This document shows positions 1 to 8,483 of a stretch of DNA of 64,000 nucleotides, piece by piece; the first letter of the stretch is position 1, and every line of letters starts with the position of its first letter. Source of the DNA: Flagellimonas myxillae (lineage in GTDB: Bacteria > Bacteroidota > Bacteroidia > Flavobacteriales > Flavobacteriaceae); NCBI RefSeq assembly GCF_023502235.1, contig NZ_JAMFLY010000001.1, forward strand, positions 1,612,001 to 1,676,000, in the 5' to 3' direction. The notes beneath the pieces are model-generated. The model did not search any database, had not been told where the DNA came from, and saw only the letters and a list, made by a program, of their open reading frames with translations. The translations under genes were made by a program, and so were the position numbers.

Positions 1-398
1 AGCTTTCGGCCCTTTATTGCGTCAAGTAACTCAAAGAAGGAAACTTCTGTTTTTCCTTTGGAATTTATGAACCTATGTGTCTCGTACGTTCTATTGGAAC
101 CGTCCTGCAGAGTAACGGAATACGTTTTAGACTCATCAAGGACCACGACTTGTTTTTCCCCCATTAGAACTTCAATGGTTCCTTCCACTGCATTGAACCG
201 TACCAAATAGGTCTTTTGGAATCCTTCAATTTTTGCTGGTGAAAACTTTTTGGTCAAATACGGAGAGCCTTCTGGACCTCCATACTTTTGAAGATAGAAA
301 TTAGGTTCATAATAAACGTCCCCGAATTTGGTCCTTAATTGTTGTCCAACAGAGGAAACGTAGCTCAATACGAATAGGACTAGCATCAGTTTTTTCAC
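1..398 (-). CDS. secreted protein of unknown function (3' end beyond the window)
   Basis: An open frame runs leftward from a GTG at 398 to the window edge, giving at least 132 residues. The N-terminus (KKLMLVLFVLSYVSSVGQ) is a short basic stretch plus hydrophobic core ending in a signal-peptidase-I-like site, so the protein is probably periplasmic or secreted. The rest is hydrophilic and strand-rich, with no motif I recognise. An ATG four codons in (384-386) would break the signal peptide, so GTG is preferred. It is divergent from the Rrf2 gene at 583. I cannot assign a function. Confidence 0.6.
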   Translation of the reverse strand, partial: MKKLMLVLFVLSYVSSVGQQLRTKFGDVYYEPNFYLQKYGGPEGSPYLTKKFSPAKIEGFQKTYLVRFNAVEGTIEVLMGEKQVVVLDESKTYSVTLQDGSNRTYETHRFINSKGKTEVSFFELLDAIKGRK

Positions 399-559
399 AA
401 TAGTCAGTATTTGATTTTTGTTCGTTTTTTGTTGGTTTAGGCACATATAATGTTCCTGAAGGATTCACATACCCAATCCCTTAAAATTATATCAAAAACC
501 GAACCAATCAAACTTGTTGGCTTGGCAAAGTGTTGGCAAAAAGCTGAATACTCATTTCA

Positions 560-573
560 TATATTTGATAAAA
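560..573 (+). promoter_or_regulatory. -7 box overlapping a TTTGATAAAA motif upstream of the Rrf2 gene
   Basis: TATATTTG at 560-567 fits the Bacteroidota -7 consensus TAnnTTTG. It overlaps the 12-mer TATTTGATAAAA (562-573), which recurs exactly at 5732-5743 upstream of norC. The start codon at 583 leaves a short leader. A TTG at 533-535 could serve as the -33 element, although its spacing of about 24 bases is longer than usual. The overlap suggests autoregulation by the downstream repressor; this is inference. Confidence 0.4.
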
Positions 574-582
574 AAATAGTTA

Positions 583-1038
583 ATGTTATCCAACGCAAGC
601 AAATACGCTATTCGGGCCATTCTTTACCTAGGCATGGAGACCAAAAGAAAGGAGAAAATGGGAGTCAAGATAATCGCTGAAGCCCTGGATACACCACAAC
701 CCTTTTTAGCCAAACTACTACAACAACTTGCCAAAAACAATTTGGTATCATCTTCCAAAGGTCCAACTGGTGGTTTTTTCTTGGAGGATTCAAACTTGGA
801 AAATTCTATTTGGGATATTGTGAAATGCATTGATGGAACCGAAAAATTTGAGCGATGTTTTCTGGGCCTTCCGGATTGTAATGACGCCAATCCATGTCCG
901 GTTCATTTTAGTGTGATTCCTTTCAAGAATAAAATCTATCGGGATTTTAAGGATAAATCCATCAAAGAATTTGTTGAAGAAATAAAACAGCGTGGAAGTT
1001 ATATTTCGCTAAAGGACTTTGACGCAATTCAAAAGTAG
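583..1038 (+). CDS. Rrf2-family transcriptional regulator, probable NO or Fe-S sensor
   Basis: 151 residues, typical Rrf2 length. The N-terminal winged helix is recognisable (SKYAIRAILYLG near residues 6-17; LAKLLQQL and GPTGGF in the helix/wing region to about residue 66). Three cysteines, C92, C99 and C105, are spaced much like the Fe-S ligands of IscR and NsrR; C82 is a further one. Rrf2 proteins of this kind sense nitric oxide or Fe-S status through a cluster. The gene converges on the 3' end of the nor operon with a gap of only 22 bp, and its promoter shares a 12-bp word with the norC promoter. The likely role is NO-responsive control of norCBQD. An IscR-like role is the alternative. Confidence 0.85.
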   Translation: MLSNASKYAIRAILYLGMETKRKEKMGVKIIAEALDTPQPFLAKLLQQLAKNNLVSSSKGPTGGFFLEDSNLENSIWDIVKCIDGTEKFERCFLGLPDCNDANPCPVHFSVIPFKNKIYRDFKDKSIKEFVEEIKQRGSYISLKDFDAIQK

Positions 1039-1060
1039 TTTTACCAAATTTTCCTTGTTC

Positions 1061-2833
1061 CTAGGACTGGTGTTTGATTCTTTCGTACAATTTGACCAAA
1101 GATTGCAATAGTTCCACAGGGGTGGTGAGGATTTGATAGTGGTTTTGGCCAAACATTTGAGGGAGGTAGTATTTTGCCTGGGCCTCAATGGCCAAAGCAT
1201 AAGTGTTTATGCTACGCTCATTGAGTTCCCGAAGCGCTTGTTTGATGTCATTTATTCCGTATTTCCCCTCATATCTGTCGTAATCGTTGGGTTTTCCATC
1301 CGAAATAAGAATAATCCATTTGTTTCTGGTGTCCCTGTTATCCAGTAATGCTCCGGAGTGACGTAAAGCCGGCCCAATACGGGTATAGCCCTTGGGTTCC
1401 ACTGCGCCAATCTTAAATTTTGCAGTGTTCCAATCCTCATCAAAACCCTTCATAGTGATATAGGCAGAATGGTTTCTTGTTTTGGAATAAAAGCTATTGA
1501 TAGAGAAATCGATATTGAATTCGGACAAAATCTCCCCAAACAATATGGAAACCTGTTTTTCAACATCTATGACCCGGTTTCCAGCCGCATAGCCATCACT
1601 GGACAAACTACTATCCAAAAGCAGCAAGATGGAAAGATCCTTTTCTTTTTTTCGTTTGGACAAATAGATATTTTCCGAAGGGGTGTGACCAGAATTTACA
1701 TCCACGAACAGGTCGGTTAATGCATCCAGGTCAAATTCCTCCCCTTGGGTCTGCCTGCGTTGTTGTTGGTATCTGTTGTTTACCGTGGTAAGCATCTTAC
1801 GAAGCCCCATTAAGGTAGACCTATTCTGGGAAATTGCTTCATTATAATATTCTGGACTGATCTTTAGAATATTCTTGGGATAAACTTTACAAAAGTCCTC
1901 TTTGTAAACCCGTTTGACATGATCCCACTCGTCGTACCTTACAAAATGGCCTTTATCATCACTTTCAGCACTTTCCGCTATGGTGGTATTCTCGACAAAA
2001 TCTGCCTGGTAAACCGAATGCGTGGTGTCGTCCACCCTTACCGTAAATTTCATACTTAGGTCCTCCAGAGCGTTGGCATGGTCGTCCAATTCATCATCCC
2101 CATCCATATTCCTAAAGTTCCCACCAAACTCATCGGCAGTTTCCACCTTTTCAAACTGATGCTGTAGAACGGCGTCTTCCACCTGTTTTTCATCAACCTG
2201 GACGGATACTATTTCTTCCACCGCATTGGCTTTGAGCACAGTGGTTGGTTCCTTTTGGGCAGCCTTTACTTTTTCGTCAAAATTCTCTAACCTATCCGCT
2301 TCATTATCCTCAGTATTGTTCCGCATCCATTTGCCATAAATAAACGAAAGGTCGGGAGTTTTGCCCGATTTAGTCATTTCAGCATAGTGGGAAACAAACT
2401 TTTGATGGTATTGTTCGGTTATCGGGAATTCTTGGAACAGGGCGCCCAGTACTTTAGGAGCCGTAATTTTCGCTTTTTCTTGGGAGTCTCCAAGGGAATA
2501 ATCCCCAGTTTTTTTCCAGTTGAAACCCAGTTTTTTTTGCGTAGCCAAATAGAGTATCCTAAAGAGATAGAAGGACAAATTCTCTTCAACCGTAGGGAAT
2601 TGGGCATATTTAGCGGGAAGAAAAAAGCTGTTCTTTTTATACCCCCCTTCCCTTTCAGCCGCGTAAAGTTCAATGGGCTCGCCTGTCACCGCACGGGCCA
2701 AAATGGTAAGTCTGGGCTTTATTCCATGTAGCGTGACGGTATAGGGCAAGTTAGCTTCCTTTCTCCTTTTTCGCCTTTTGAAATAGTGGGCAAACTTTGT
2801 AAAAATATACTCATCTGGTTCAAACTCGAACAT
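1061..2833 (-). CDS. norD: NorD, von Willebrand A protein for nitric oxide reductase activation
   Basis: 590 residues. The C-terminal 190 residues form a von Willebrand factor A domain: the MIDAS motif DSSLS lies at 407-411 after a hydrophobic strand, followed by the ISDGKPNDY segment near 512-520. The N-terminal part is the charged region typical of NorD/CbbO proteins. NorD works with the AAA+ ATPase NorQ to mature the NorBC enzyme, thought to help insert the non-haem iron. It is the last gene of norC-norB-norQ-norD, 78 bp after norQ. No signal peptide is seen, so it should be cytoplasmic. Family and operon position agree. Confidence 0.92.
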   Translation of the reverse strand: MFEFEPDEYIFTKFAHYFKRRKRRKEANLPYTVTLHGIKPRLTILARAVTGEPIELYAAEREGGYKKNSFFLPAKYAQFPTVEENLSFYLFRILYLATQKKLGFNWKKTGDYSLGDSQEKAKITAPKVLGALFQEFPITEQYHQKFVSHYAEMTKSGKTPDLSFIYGKWMRNNTEDNEADRLENFDEKVKAAQKEPTTVLKANAVEEIVSVQVDEKQVEDAVLQHQFEKVETADEFGGNFRNMDGDDELDDHANALEDLSMKFTVRVDDTTHSVYQADFVENTTIAESAESDDKGHFVRYDEWDHVKRVYKEDFCKVYPKNILKISPEYYNEAISQNRSTLMGLRKMLTTVNNRYQQQRRQTQGEEFDLDALTDLFVDVNSGHTPSENIYLSKRKKEKDLSILLLLDSSLSSDGYAAGNRVIDVEKQVSILFGEILSEFNIDFSINSFYSKTRNHSAYITMKGFDEDWNTAKFKIGAVEPKGYTRIGPALRHSGALLDNRDTRNKWIILISDGKPNDYDRYEGKYGINDIKQALRELNERSINTYALAIEAQAKYYLPQMFGQNHYQILTTPVELLQSLVKLYERIKHQS

Positions 2834-2911
2834 GGTTTTTCTTTTGGTCTTATAAAGGTTAAGGACTCTGATTAAAGGTTGAGGGGAAGATTCATTCCCT
2901 TTTGGCTTCCC

Positions 2912-3733
2912 TTATATCATCAAATCACATAAATCCTTTAAGGCGCTTATAACCTCTTCATCATCCGAAAGCGGTTCCACAACTGCTACATGAACGGCCG
3001 AACGCTTGGGTAACCCTGAGCGAATAAGTTTGGCGGCATCTACCAACAATCGGGTCGATACGGTTTCTGTAAGGCCTAATTCCGTCAAATTCCGAATCTT
3101 GTTTCCAATATCCACAAGTCTTTTGGCATCGGCATCCAGAATATTGGTTTCGTTCTGGACGATATCAGCTTCCACCCTGGGTTCGGGATAATTAAAAGAA
3201 ACAGCGACAAAACGCTGTCTTGTGGATGGTTTTAGCTCTTTAAACCCTCTTTGGTATCCGGGATTAAATGAGGCAACCAACATAAAATCTGGGTGGGCCT
3301 TAATCGTTTTGCCCAACTTATCTATAAAAAGTTCACGACGGTGATCCGTTAAGGAATGAATGGCCACAACCACATCGGGTCTTGCCTCCGCCACCTCATC
3401 CAAATAAAGAATGGCACCGGTTTTAACAGCAAGGGTCAATGGGCCATCCATCCAAATGGTCTCGGCTCCTTTAATAATGTACCTCCCTATTAAATCGGTG
3501 GACGACGTTTCTTCATGGCAGCTGACCGTGATAAGATTTTGGTTCAACTTGTGGGCCATATATTCAATAAAACGCGACTTACCTGTTCCTGTAGGTCCCT
3601 TAAGCAAGAAAGGAAGTCTACAGCTATGGGCATGCTCAAAAACATCGATTTCCTTTCCGACAGGCCGGTAGTATGGAGCCTTTTGTGCCATCATGGCTTT
3701 GGTTCCTGGTTTTTGTTCAACGGAATTGATCAT
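2912..3733 (-). CDS. norQ: NorQ, MoxR/CbbQ-type AAA+ ATPase
   Basis: 273 residues, the usual size for NorQ/NirQ/CbbQ. Walker A (GPTGTGKS) is at 46-53, Walker B (LYLDE) at 109-113, and the sensor-like ASFNPGYQRGF region follows. These ATPases form rings that work with a vWA partner, here NorD, to activate a metalloenzyme, here NorBC. ATG at 3733 is used. Later methionines at residues 14 and 15 are possible starts, because the first conserved block begins around residue 20. It follows norB after about 160 bp without another gene. Confidence 0.93.
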   Translation of the reverse strand: MINSVEQKPGTKAMMAQKAPYYRPVGKEIDVFEHAHSCRLPFLLKGPTGTGKSRFIEYMAHKLNQNLITVSCHEETSSTDLIGRYIIKGAETIWMDGPLTLAVKTGAILYLDEVAEARPDVVVAIHSLTDHRRELFIDKLGKTIKAHPDFMLVASFNPGYQRGFKELKPSTRQRFVAVSFNYPEPRVEADIVQNETNILDADAKRLVDIGNKIRNLTELGLTETVSTRLLVDAAKLIRSGLPKRSAVHVAVVEPLSDDEEVISALKDLCDLMI

Positions 3734-3894
3734 AGAACATATTTTTTGGCCTAAAAAGCAATCAGAAATAAAGCAATCCTAAAAATTTGGTATGAGTAAG
3801 ATGAGTACTTTACAACTGGTTGGTATTGCTAATTAGGCCTTGTTTTAATAGTTCAAGTATTTTACCCTTTGTCCTGGGGACTTTTAACAGGGGT

Positions 3895-5238
3895 TCATTG
3901 TATTGTGCTTGGTTCCAAAGCCTGGTCCGTAGGCTTACCGTGCTTGATAAAGTCGATTATGTACAGGGCAATTCCGAAGGTTAGGACAGCTGCACAAATA
4001 AGGAGCACCACAAAGTGGATACTTATTTCGTTTTGCACCTGCATAAACTCCATTTTAAACTTCCGCTCCAGATACACCTGAGCCACTCCTGCAACACCAA
4101 ATGCCACCGTCATTCCAATCATTCCAATATTCGACAACCAAAATGCTGCCCGACCCCTAGCACTCAAGTACAATTTCCGACCAGTCATATTGGGCATACT
4201 ATAGCTAATAATCGCAAGCACAATCATGGCATAGGCTCCCCAGAAGGCCAAATGTCCGTGCATGGCCGTTACCAAGGTCCCATGAGTATAGAGGTTGGTT
4301 TGCGGAAGGGTGTGCGCAAAACCTAATAAACCTGCGCCCAAAAAGGATACAATGGCTGCACCCAAAGTCCAGAACAAGGCCAATTTATTGGGATGCCTTT
4401 TTTCTCCTTTGCGATACATGTTTACGGCAAATAAGGCCATGGCCAAGAATGCCAAGGGTTCCAATGCTGAGAAAATTCCTCCTACGATCAACCATATCTT
4501 GTTGACACCAATGTAGTAGTAATGGTGACCTGTTCCCAAAACACCGGACAAAAAGGTAAGACCAACGATTACATAGAGCCATTTTTCTATTACCTCCCGG
4601 TCCACACCAGTAAGCTTGATCAACAGGAAGGAAAGAATACCCCCCATGATCAGTTCCCAAACACCTTCTACCCAAAGGTGAACTACCCACCAACGGAAAA
4701 AGGAATCCATTACCTGACTATCGAAGGGCAACATCCCTGGCAGGTACAGGAGAGCAGCAAACAACAGTCCCATAGAAAGCACCAGAGCCGTTGTTGTTCG
4801 TCTTTTTCCTTTAAAAAGGGTGACCAAGATCAGTCCTAAAAACAACAAGACGTTAACCACTACCAAATAATCCAACTGTCTGGGGATTTCCAGGAATTTA
4901 CGTCCTTCCCACCAGTTAAAATGGTATCCAATTATGGCTGCAACCCCTACCAAAGCAAGGGAAATCAACTGAACATAGGCCAGTTTAACGTTGACCAGTT
5001 CCCGCTGAGCCTCTTCAGGAATAATGTAGTATGCGGCTCCCATAAATCCGGACAGCAACCAAACCACCAATAAATTGGTGTGAACGGCCCTCGCCGTGTT
5101 AAAGGGAATAAAATCGTGAAGCCCATCGAGGCCAACCCGAGCAAATCCCATGATAAATCCATAAGCCAATTGCAAAACGAGGAGTAGCATGGAAAGGGCA
5201 AAAAACCAATAGGCTACTTTTTGTGATCTGTATTTCAT
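3895..5238 (-). CDS. norB: nitric oxide reductase, catalytic subunit NorB
   Basis: 447 residues from the ATG at 5238, which begins 10 bp after the norC stop. A longer frame to 5316 would overlap norC and is rejected. It is a 12-helix haem-copper oxidase-superfamily protein reducing 2 NO to N2O. Ligands match the Pseudomonas cNOR pattern: H53 and H329 (haem b), H327 (haem b3), H187, H238, H239 and E191 (FeB). The conserved glutamates E195 and E260 are also present. There is no N-terminal quinol-oxidase extension, so this is the cytochrome-c-dependent type and needs NorC. Confidence 0.96.
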   Translation of the reverse strand: MKYRSQKVAYWFFALSMLLLVLQLAYGFIMGFARVGLDGLHDFIPFNTARAVHTNLLVVWLLSGFMGAAYYIIPEEAQRELVNVKLAYVQLISLALVGVAAIIGYHFNWWEGRKFLEIPRQLDYLVVVNVLLFLGLILVTLFKGKRRTTTALVLSMGLLFAALLYLPGMLPFDSQVMDSFFRWWVVHLWVEGVWELIMGGILSFLLIKLTGVDREVIEKWLYVIVGLTFLSGVLGTGHHYYYIGVNKIWLIVGGIFSALEPLAFLAMALFAVNMYRKGEKRHPNKLALFWTLGAAIVSFLGAGLLGFAHTLPQTNLYTHGTLVTAMHGHLAFWGAYAMIVLAIISYSMPNMTGRKLYLSARGRAAFWLSNIGMIGMTVAFGVAGVAQVYLERKFKMEFMQVQNEISIHFVVLLICAAVLTFGIALYIIDFIKHGKPTDQALEPSTIQ

Positions 5239-5248
5239 AATGTTAGAG

Positions 5249-5689
5249 TTAGTTGTTGGTTTTATCTTTGGCCAAAGGAGATACGACGGTGTCAAAACCA
5301 TTGAGGTCAATATCATCTATCCAATCAAAAAAGGCGATAAGATCTTCCGCCTCTTCGTCCGAAAATCCATAGGCAACCATTTTTCTACCGTTTGGTGCCC
5401 AGGCATTAGGAGTGGTAAGTACGGCCTTGATATACCCCTTACCCCTTCGGTCGATAACCTTGGTTAGTTCTGGTGCATAGTAAGCGCCTTCCCCTAAAAT
5501 GGTATGGCAGCCCATGCAGTTGTTGGCTTCCCATAATTGTTTTCCACGAACAACCTGTTCTGTAATGTTCTCGTAATTGGATTGATCTTGTTCCTTGCTA
5601 AAGGAATAGATCGTGAGCCCTATGAAAATAAGAAACGTCACAACAGTTCCCCCAAGAAAAAAAGTACGTGCTTGTTTTTTTGATAACAT
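5249..5689 (-). CDS. norC: nitric oxide reductase, cytochrome c subunit NorC
   Basis: 146 residues with one N-terminal membrane anchor (about 10-29) and a periplasmic cytochrome c domain. The haem site CMGCH is at 58-62, and M104 in GRKMVAYGF is the probable axial ligand. NorC passes electrons to the haem of NorB. It is the first gene of the nor operon, and the start ATG lies about 33 bp from the AT-rich inverted repeat proposed as operator. Confidence 0.95.
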   Translation of the reverse strand: MLSKKQARTFFLGGTVVTFLIFIGLTIYSFSKEQDQSNYENITEQVVRGKQLWEANNCMGCHTILGEGAYYAPELTKVIDRRGKGYIKAVLTTPNAWAPNGRKMVAYGFSDEEAEDLIAFFDWIDDIDLNGFDTVVSPLAKDKTNN

Positions 5690-5721
5690 GGTGAATTGAT
5701 TATTATAATATTAAAAGATAT

Positions 5722-5796
5722 TTTTATCCTTTATTTGATAAAAGTAACAGAGAAGACTGCTCCTGCACATGATTTTTATCATGTTTGGATAAAATC
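5722..5796. promoter_or_regulatory. two TTTTATC-N7/8-GATAAAA inverted repeats in the nor promoter
   Basis: The norC upstream region holds two inverted repeats of the same half-site: TTTTATC at 5722-5728 with GATAAAA at 5737-5743 (8-bp spacer), and TTTTATC at 5774-5780 with GATAAAA at 5788-5794 (7-bp spacer), the latter extended outward by GAT/ATC. The proximal one contains the 12-mer TATTTGATAAAA that also overlaps the Rrf2 gene's -7 box. They are plausible operators for the Rrf2 regulator; FNR/Crp-type binding is the alternative. No binding data can be inferred. Confidence 0.5.
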
Positions 5797-5844
5797 ACCA
5801 TATTCAATCAAAACCGAGCAATGGGAACGGTTGATTTTAATTTC

Positions 5845-5875
5845 TGAAAAATGAAAACTGGGCCTTGGTGGGCCC
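5845..5875 (-). terminator. probable intrinsic terminator of the peptidase/racemase operon
   Basis: Read on the minus strand just after the stop of the M14 gene, a GC-rich stem (GGGCC and GGCCC arms at 5871-5875 and 5860-5864, 6-base loop) is followed by the T-rich tract AGTTTTCATTTTT. It separates the upstream operon from the nor promoter, so nor should be an independent transcription unit. Confidence 0.6.
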
Positions 5876-5882
5876 GTCTCCC

Positions 5883-7130
5883 CTACTCTTTTAGGAGCAC
5901 TTGCATCATGGCCTTGGCAGAGGTGGCACCTATTTCTGCAATTCGGTCCCTCGGGGTATGGTCCCCAATCTCATAGGTTATTCCCGTGGCATTTTGGCCA
6001 TACAAGAACCATCCTTTGGAAACGGGCATTGTACTATTGGCAGCAGCTTCGTTTACCATATACCCCTTTATATCCCTTTCCAAAATTTCAAACCAGTCGT
6101 CGATGAAATTCGGTAAGGTGGTTCCCTCCCGCTTTACATTGGTATAAAAAACATCTTCATAGGTAGAATGGAAATCCAGACCCAAAACGATCCCGCCCTT
6201 GTCCTTTTTACTGGCTTTGGTAATGTAGGTAACAGCATTTTTTATTTCTGGCTGACGGTATTTCGACCAATCACGGTTAAGGTCTATGCCATTGGCATTG
6301 TGTCTCCAATGTCCCAAGTCTACCCCGTCAGGATTAAGGATTGGAAAGGCCAATACCCTATAGCTATTCAAAAATTGGGTGGAAAGTTCCGATTGATCCA
6401 CAATGGCCTTAAGAAAATGTTGAAAAGCAAAGAATCCGGTTACCTCGGGTGGGTGTTGCCTAGTCATTAAAACAATGATAGGTTTCCCTTCCGCATCCCC
6501 GTGGTGGATATCCAAAACCGGGAGGTTTTTCCCCATTTTTGATACCCCTGCACTACCTAAGCGGACAAAGTCCCTGTCCTTAACTATTTCTTGCCGAATC
6601 CAGTCCCCAACATCCTTGGAGGAGTTTATTTCCTGGGCCGCTATTGTCTGGGGCTCTTTTTGCAGTTCGAGTTTGAGCAAGGGCCCATTTTCAGTATGGA
6701 TCAAATCCAGGGAATCAATTACCGTCCATTCCCCATTTATCTTTCGTTTTGGCTTGTATCTGTGGTCAAATCCCTCTGGGTAGGTGAATGCAAAGTAGAC
6801 CTTGTTTGGAACCTCCGACCATGTCTGAAAAGCGTAGTACGGACTTTTATTTATTGGTGTATTTTCAGGATAAAACTGCAGGGTAATTGTAGAGTCGTTA
6901 AGTTGATAGGCCCCATTTAGTCGGGCCCCGTCGAACTCATTACTGACCCAAACCCCAATATCCTTAAATTCGTACGTTTTCTTGGTTTGATAGACAATCT
7001 GTTTGTCCGTTGTATCCACCGACTTTTCAGACTTTACCTTCTTCACGGTGCAACCTGCCATAAAAACCAGAGCTGCGCCTACAACAAACAACAAGCCTTT
7101 CTTTCTAGATAATAGGATTCTTTTTTTCAT
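5883..7130 (-). CDS. M14-family zinc carboxypeptidase lipoprotein (second of two)
   Basis: 415 residues from the ATG at 7130; a longer frame to 7184 would overlap the symporter gene. The lipoprotein signal ends at C27 (VFMAGC). An N-terminal beta-rich domain (about 50-190) precedes an M14 peptidase domain. Zinc ligands are H226 and E229 (HPPE) and H321 (DFHS), the substrate-binding NR pair is in DLNRDW (283-288), and the catalytic glutamate is E387 (TYEIGDH). The beta-domain plus M14 architecture recalls the cytosolic-carboxypeptidase/deglutamylase branch, but substrate cannot be read from sequence. It is the last gene of the operon, before a hairpin terminator, and paralogous to the gene at 11590-12744. 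Confidence 0.88.
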   Translation of the reverse strand: MKKRILLSRKKGLLFVVGAALVFMAGCTVKKVKSEKSVDTTDKQIVYQTKKTYEFKDIGVWVSNEFDGARLNGAYQLNDSTITLQFYPENTPINKSPYYAFQTWSEVPNKVYFAFTYPEGFDHRYKPKRKINGEWTVIDSLDLIHTENGPLLKLELQKEPQTIAAQEINSSKDVGDWIRQEIVKDRDFVRLGSAGVSKMGKNLPVLDIHHGDAEGKPIIVLMTRQHPPEVTGFFAFQHFLKAIVDQSELSTQFLNSYRVLAFPILNPDGVDLGHWRHNANGIDLNRDWSKYRQPEIKNAVTYITKASKKDKGGIVLGLDFHSTYEDVFYTNVKREGTTLPNFIDDWFEILERDIKGYMVNEAAANSTMPVSKGWFLYGQNATGITYEIGDHTPRDRIAEIGATSAKAMMQVLLKE

Positions 7131-7152
7131 TTTAGTCTTGTTCTTATTAAAA

Positions 7153-8469
7153 TTACTTGGCCTTATTTTGTTCGTAATTGTCATCCCAATTTTTGATTTT
7201 GGGCTCCCCTAACTTCCCGACCGATTTCGCAACCAACATGGATACTGCACCATCACCTGTAACATTTACCGAGGTCCTCAGCATGTCCAAAGGTCTGTCC
7301 ACCGCAAAAATCAAGGCCAGGCCAGCCTCCGGAATTCCAGCATAGCCCATCACCCCAACCAACATCACCATACCTGCACCTGGCACTGCCGCAGAACCAA
7401 TGGATGCCAAAGTTGCGGTGGCAATTATGCCCAGTTGGGTAGCAAAGTCCAAGTCCATGCCAAAGGCTTGTGCAATAAATACCGCGGCTACGGCTTGATA
7501 TAGGCTTGTACCATCCATGTTGATGGTGGCTCCTATGGGTAAAACAAAACTGGCGGCTTCCTCCTCAACGCCCAAATGTTCCGTAACCCGTTCCATGGTA
7601 ACGGGTAAGGTTGCAGCGCTGGAACTTGTGGAAAAGGCCAAAAGTTGAGCCGGGGAAATCCCGTTGATGAAAAAACGGGGAGTACGCTTGGTGAAAAAAT
7701 AAACCAACAGGGTATAGATGGCAATCATTACCAACAACCCCAAAATCACGGTTGTGGAGTACCAACCCAAGGCCTTGAACAGGTCCGCACTAGGTGCTTC
7801 CACCACAATTGCCGCCAATAGGGCAAATACACCATAGGGTGCGGCCAACATTATGAGGTCCACCATTTTTAAAATGACCTCATTAAATCCGTCAAAAAAG
7901 TGCTTTACCGTGCTACCTACTTCTGGGGGAATCAAAATAAGGCCTATTCCAAAGAAAACTGCAAAGAATATTACCTGGAGCATATTCCTGTTGCTGGTTG
8001 CGGAAGCGAAAATGTTGTCCGTAACCAAATCCTCCAAGGGCTTTAGTGGACCTTCTTCTTTTCTACTTTTTGCAGTGTCTTTGTAGGTTTGGGTGCTCTG
8101 GGTATAGTTAGAGACCATTTCGGTCCGCGTGGTTTCGCTTATGGACGTCCCCGGGCGGATCAGGTTTACCAAACACAACCCAATGCTAACCGCCATTACC
8201 GTTGTGGTCAAATAAATTCCTATGGTCCTCCCTCCCATTTTGGAAAGCTTTGAAATATCTTTTAAATCGGAAACTCCTTTAATCAGTGCGGCAAGAATCA
8301 ATGGAATAGCGATAAGTTTGAGCGCATTGATGAATATTTTGCCGAAGGGTTTTATCCAATCCTGAACAAACCCTTTGCCCCAACCAAAGTTGGAAAGGGC
8401 CAGCCCTAGGAGAACCCCTAGTACCATACCAATCAATATTTTCCAGTGGAGTGCAAGTTTTGGTTTCAT
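7153..8469 (-). CDS. Na+/H+:dicarboxylate (glutamate/aspartate) symporter, DAACS family
   Basis: 438 residues with the eight-helix plus two-hairpin pattern of the GltP/GltPh/DctA family. The serine-rich hairpin (STSSSAATLP) and the NMDGT motif of the ion/substrate site are intact, and the C-terminal DMLRTSVNVTGD segment has the arginine/aspartate region of acidic-amino-acid transporters. It should import glutamate, aspartate or a C4-dicarboxylate across the inner membrane. It lies 15 bp after the lipoprotein racemase gene and 23 bp before the second M14 gene, so it is the natural uptake step for an acidic amino acid released in the periplasm. Confidence 0.92.
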   Translation of the reverse strand: MKPKLALHWKILIGMVLGVLLGLALSNFGWGKGFVQDWIKPFGKIFINALKLIAIPLILAALIKGVSDLKDISKLSKMGGRTIGIYLTTTVMAVSIGLCLVNLIRPGTSISETTRTEMVSNYTQSTQTYKDTAKSRKEEGPLKPLEDLVTDNIFASATSNRNMLQVIFFAVFFGIGLILIPPEVGSTVKHFFDGFNEVILKMVDLIMLAAPYGVFALLAAIVVEAPSADLFKALGWYSTTVILGLLVMIAIYTLLVYFFTKRTPRFFINGISPAQLLAFSTSSSAATLPVTMERVTEHLGVEEEAASFVLPIGATINMDGTSLYQAVAAVFIAQAFGMDLDFATQLGIIATATLASIGSAAVPGAGMVMLVGVMGYAGIPEAGLALIFAVDRPLDMLRTSVNVTGDGAVSMLVAKSVGKLGEPKIKNWDDNYEQNKAK

Positions 8470-8483
8470 AGTGGTGAGGTTGG

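Noticed and set aside
450-680. 76-codon ORF overlapping the Rrf2 gene
   Set aside because: It runs in another frame through the promoter and the start of a clear Rrf2 gene; low-complexity, no family.
5239-5316. Longer norB frame starting at 5316
   Set aside because: It would overlap the end of norC by 68 bp, and the added 26 residues do not resemble NorB; ATG 5238 sits 10 bp after the norC stop.
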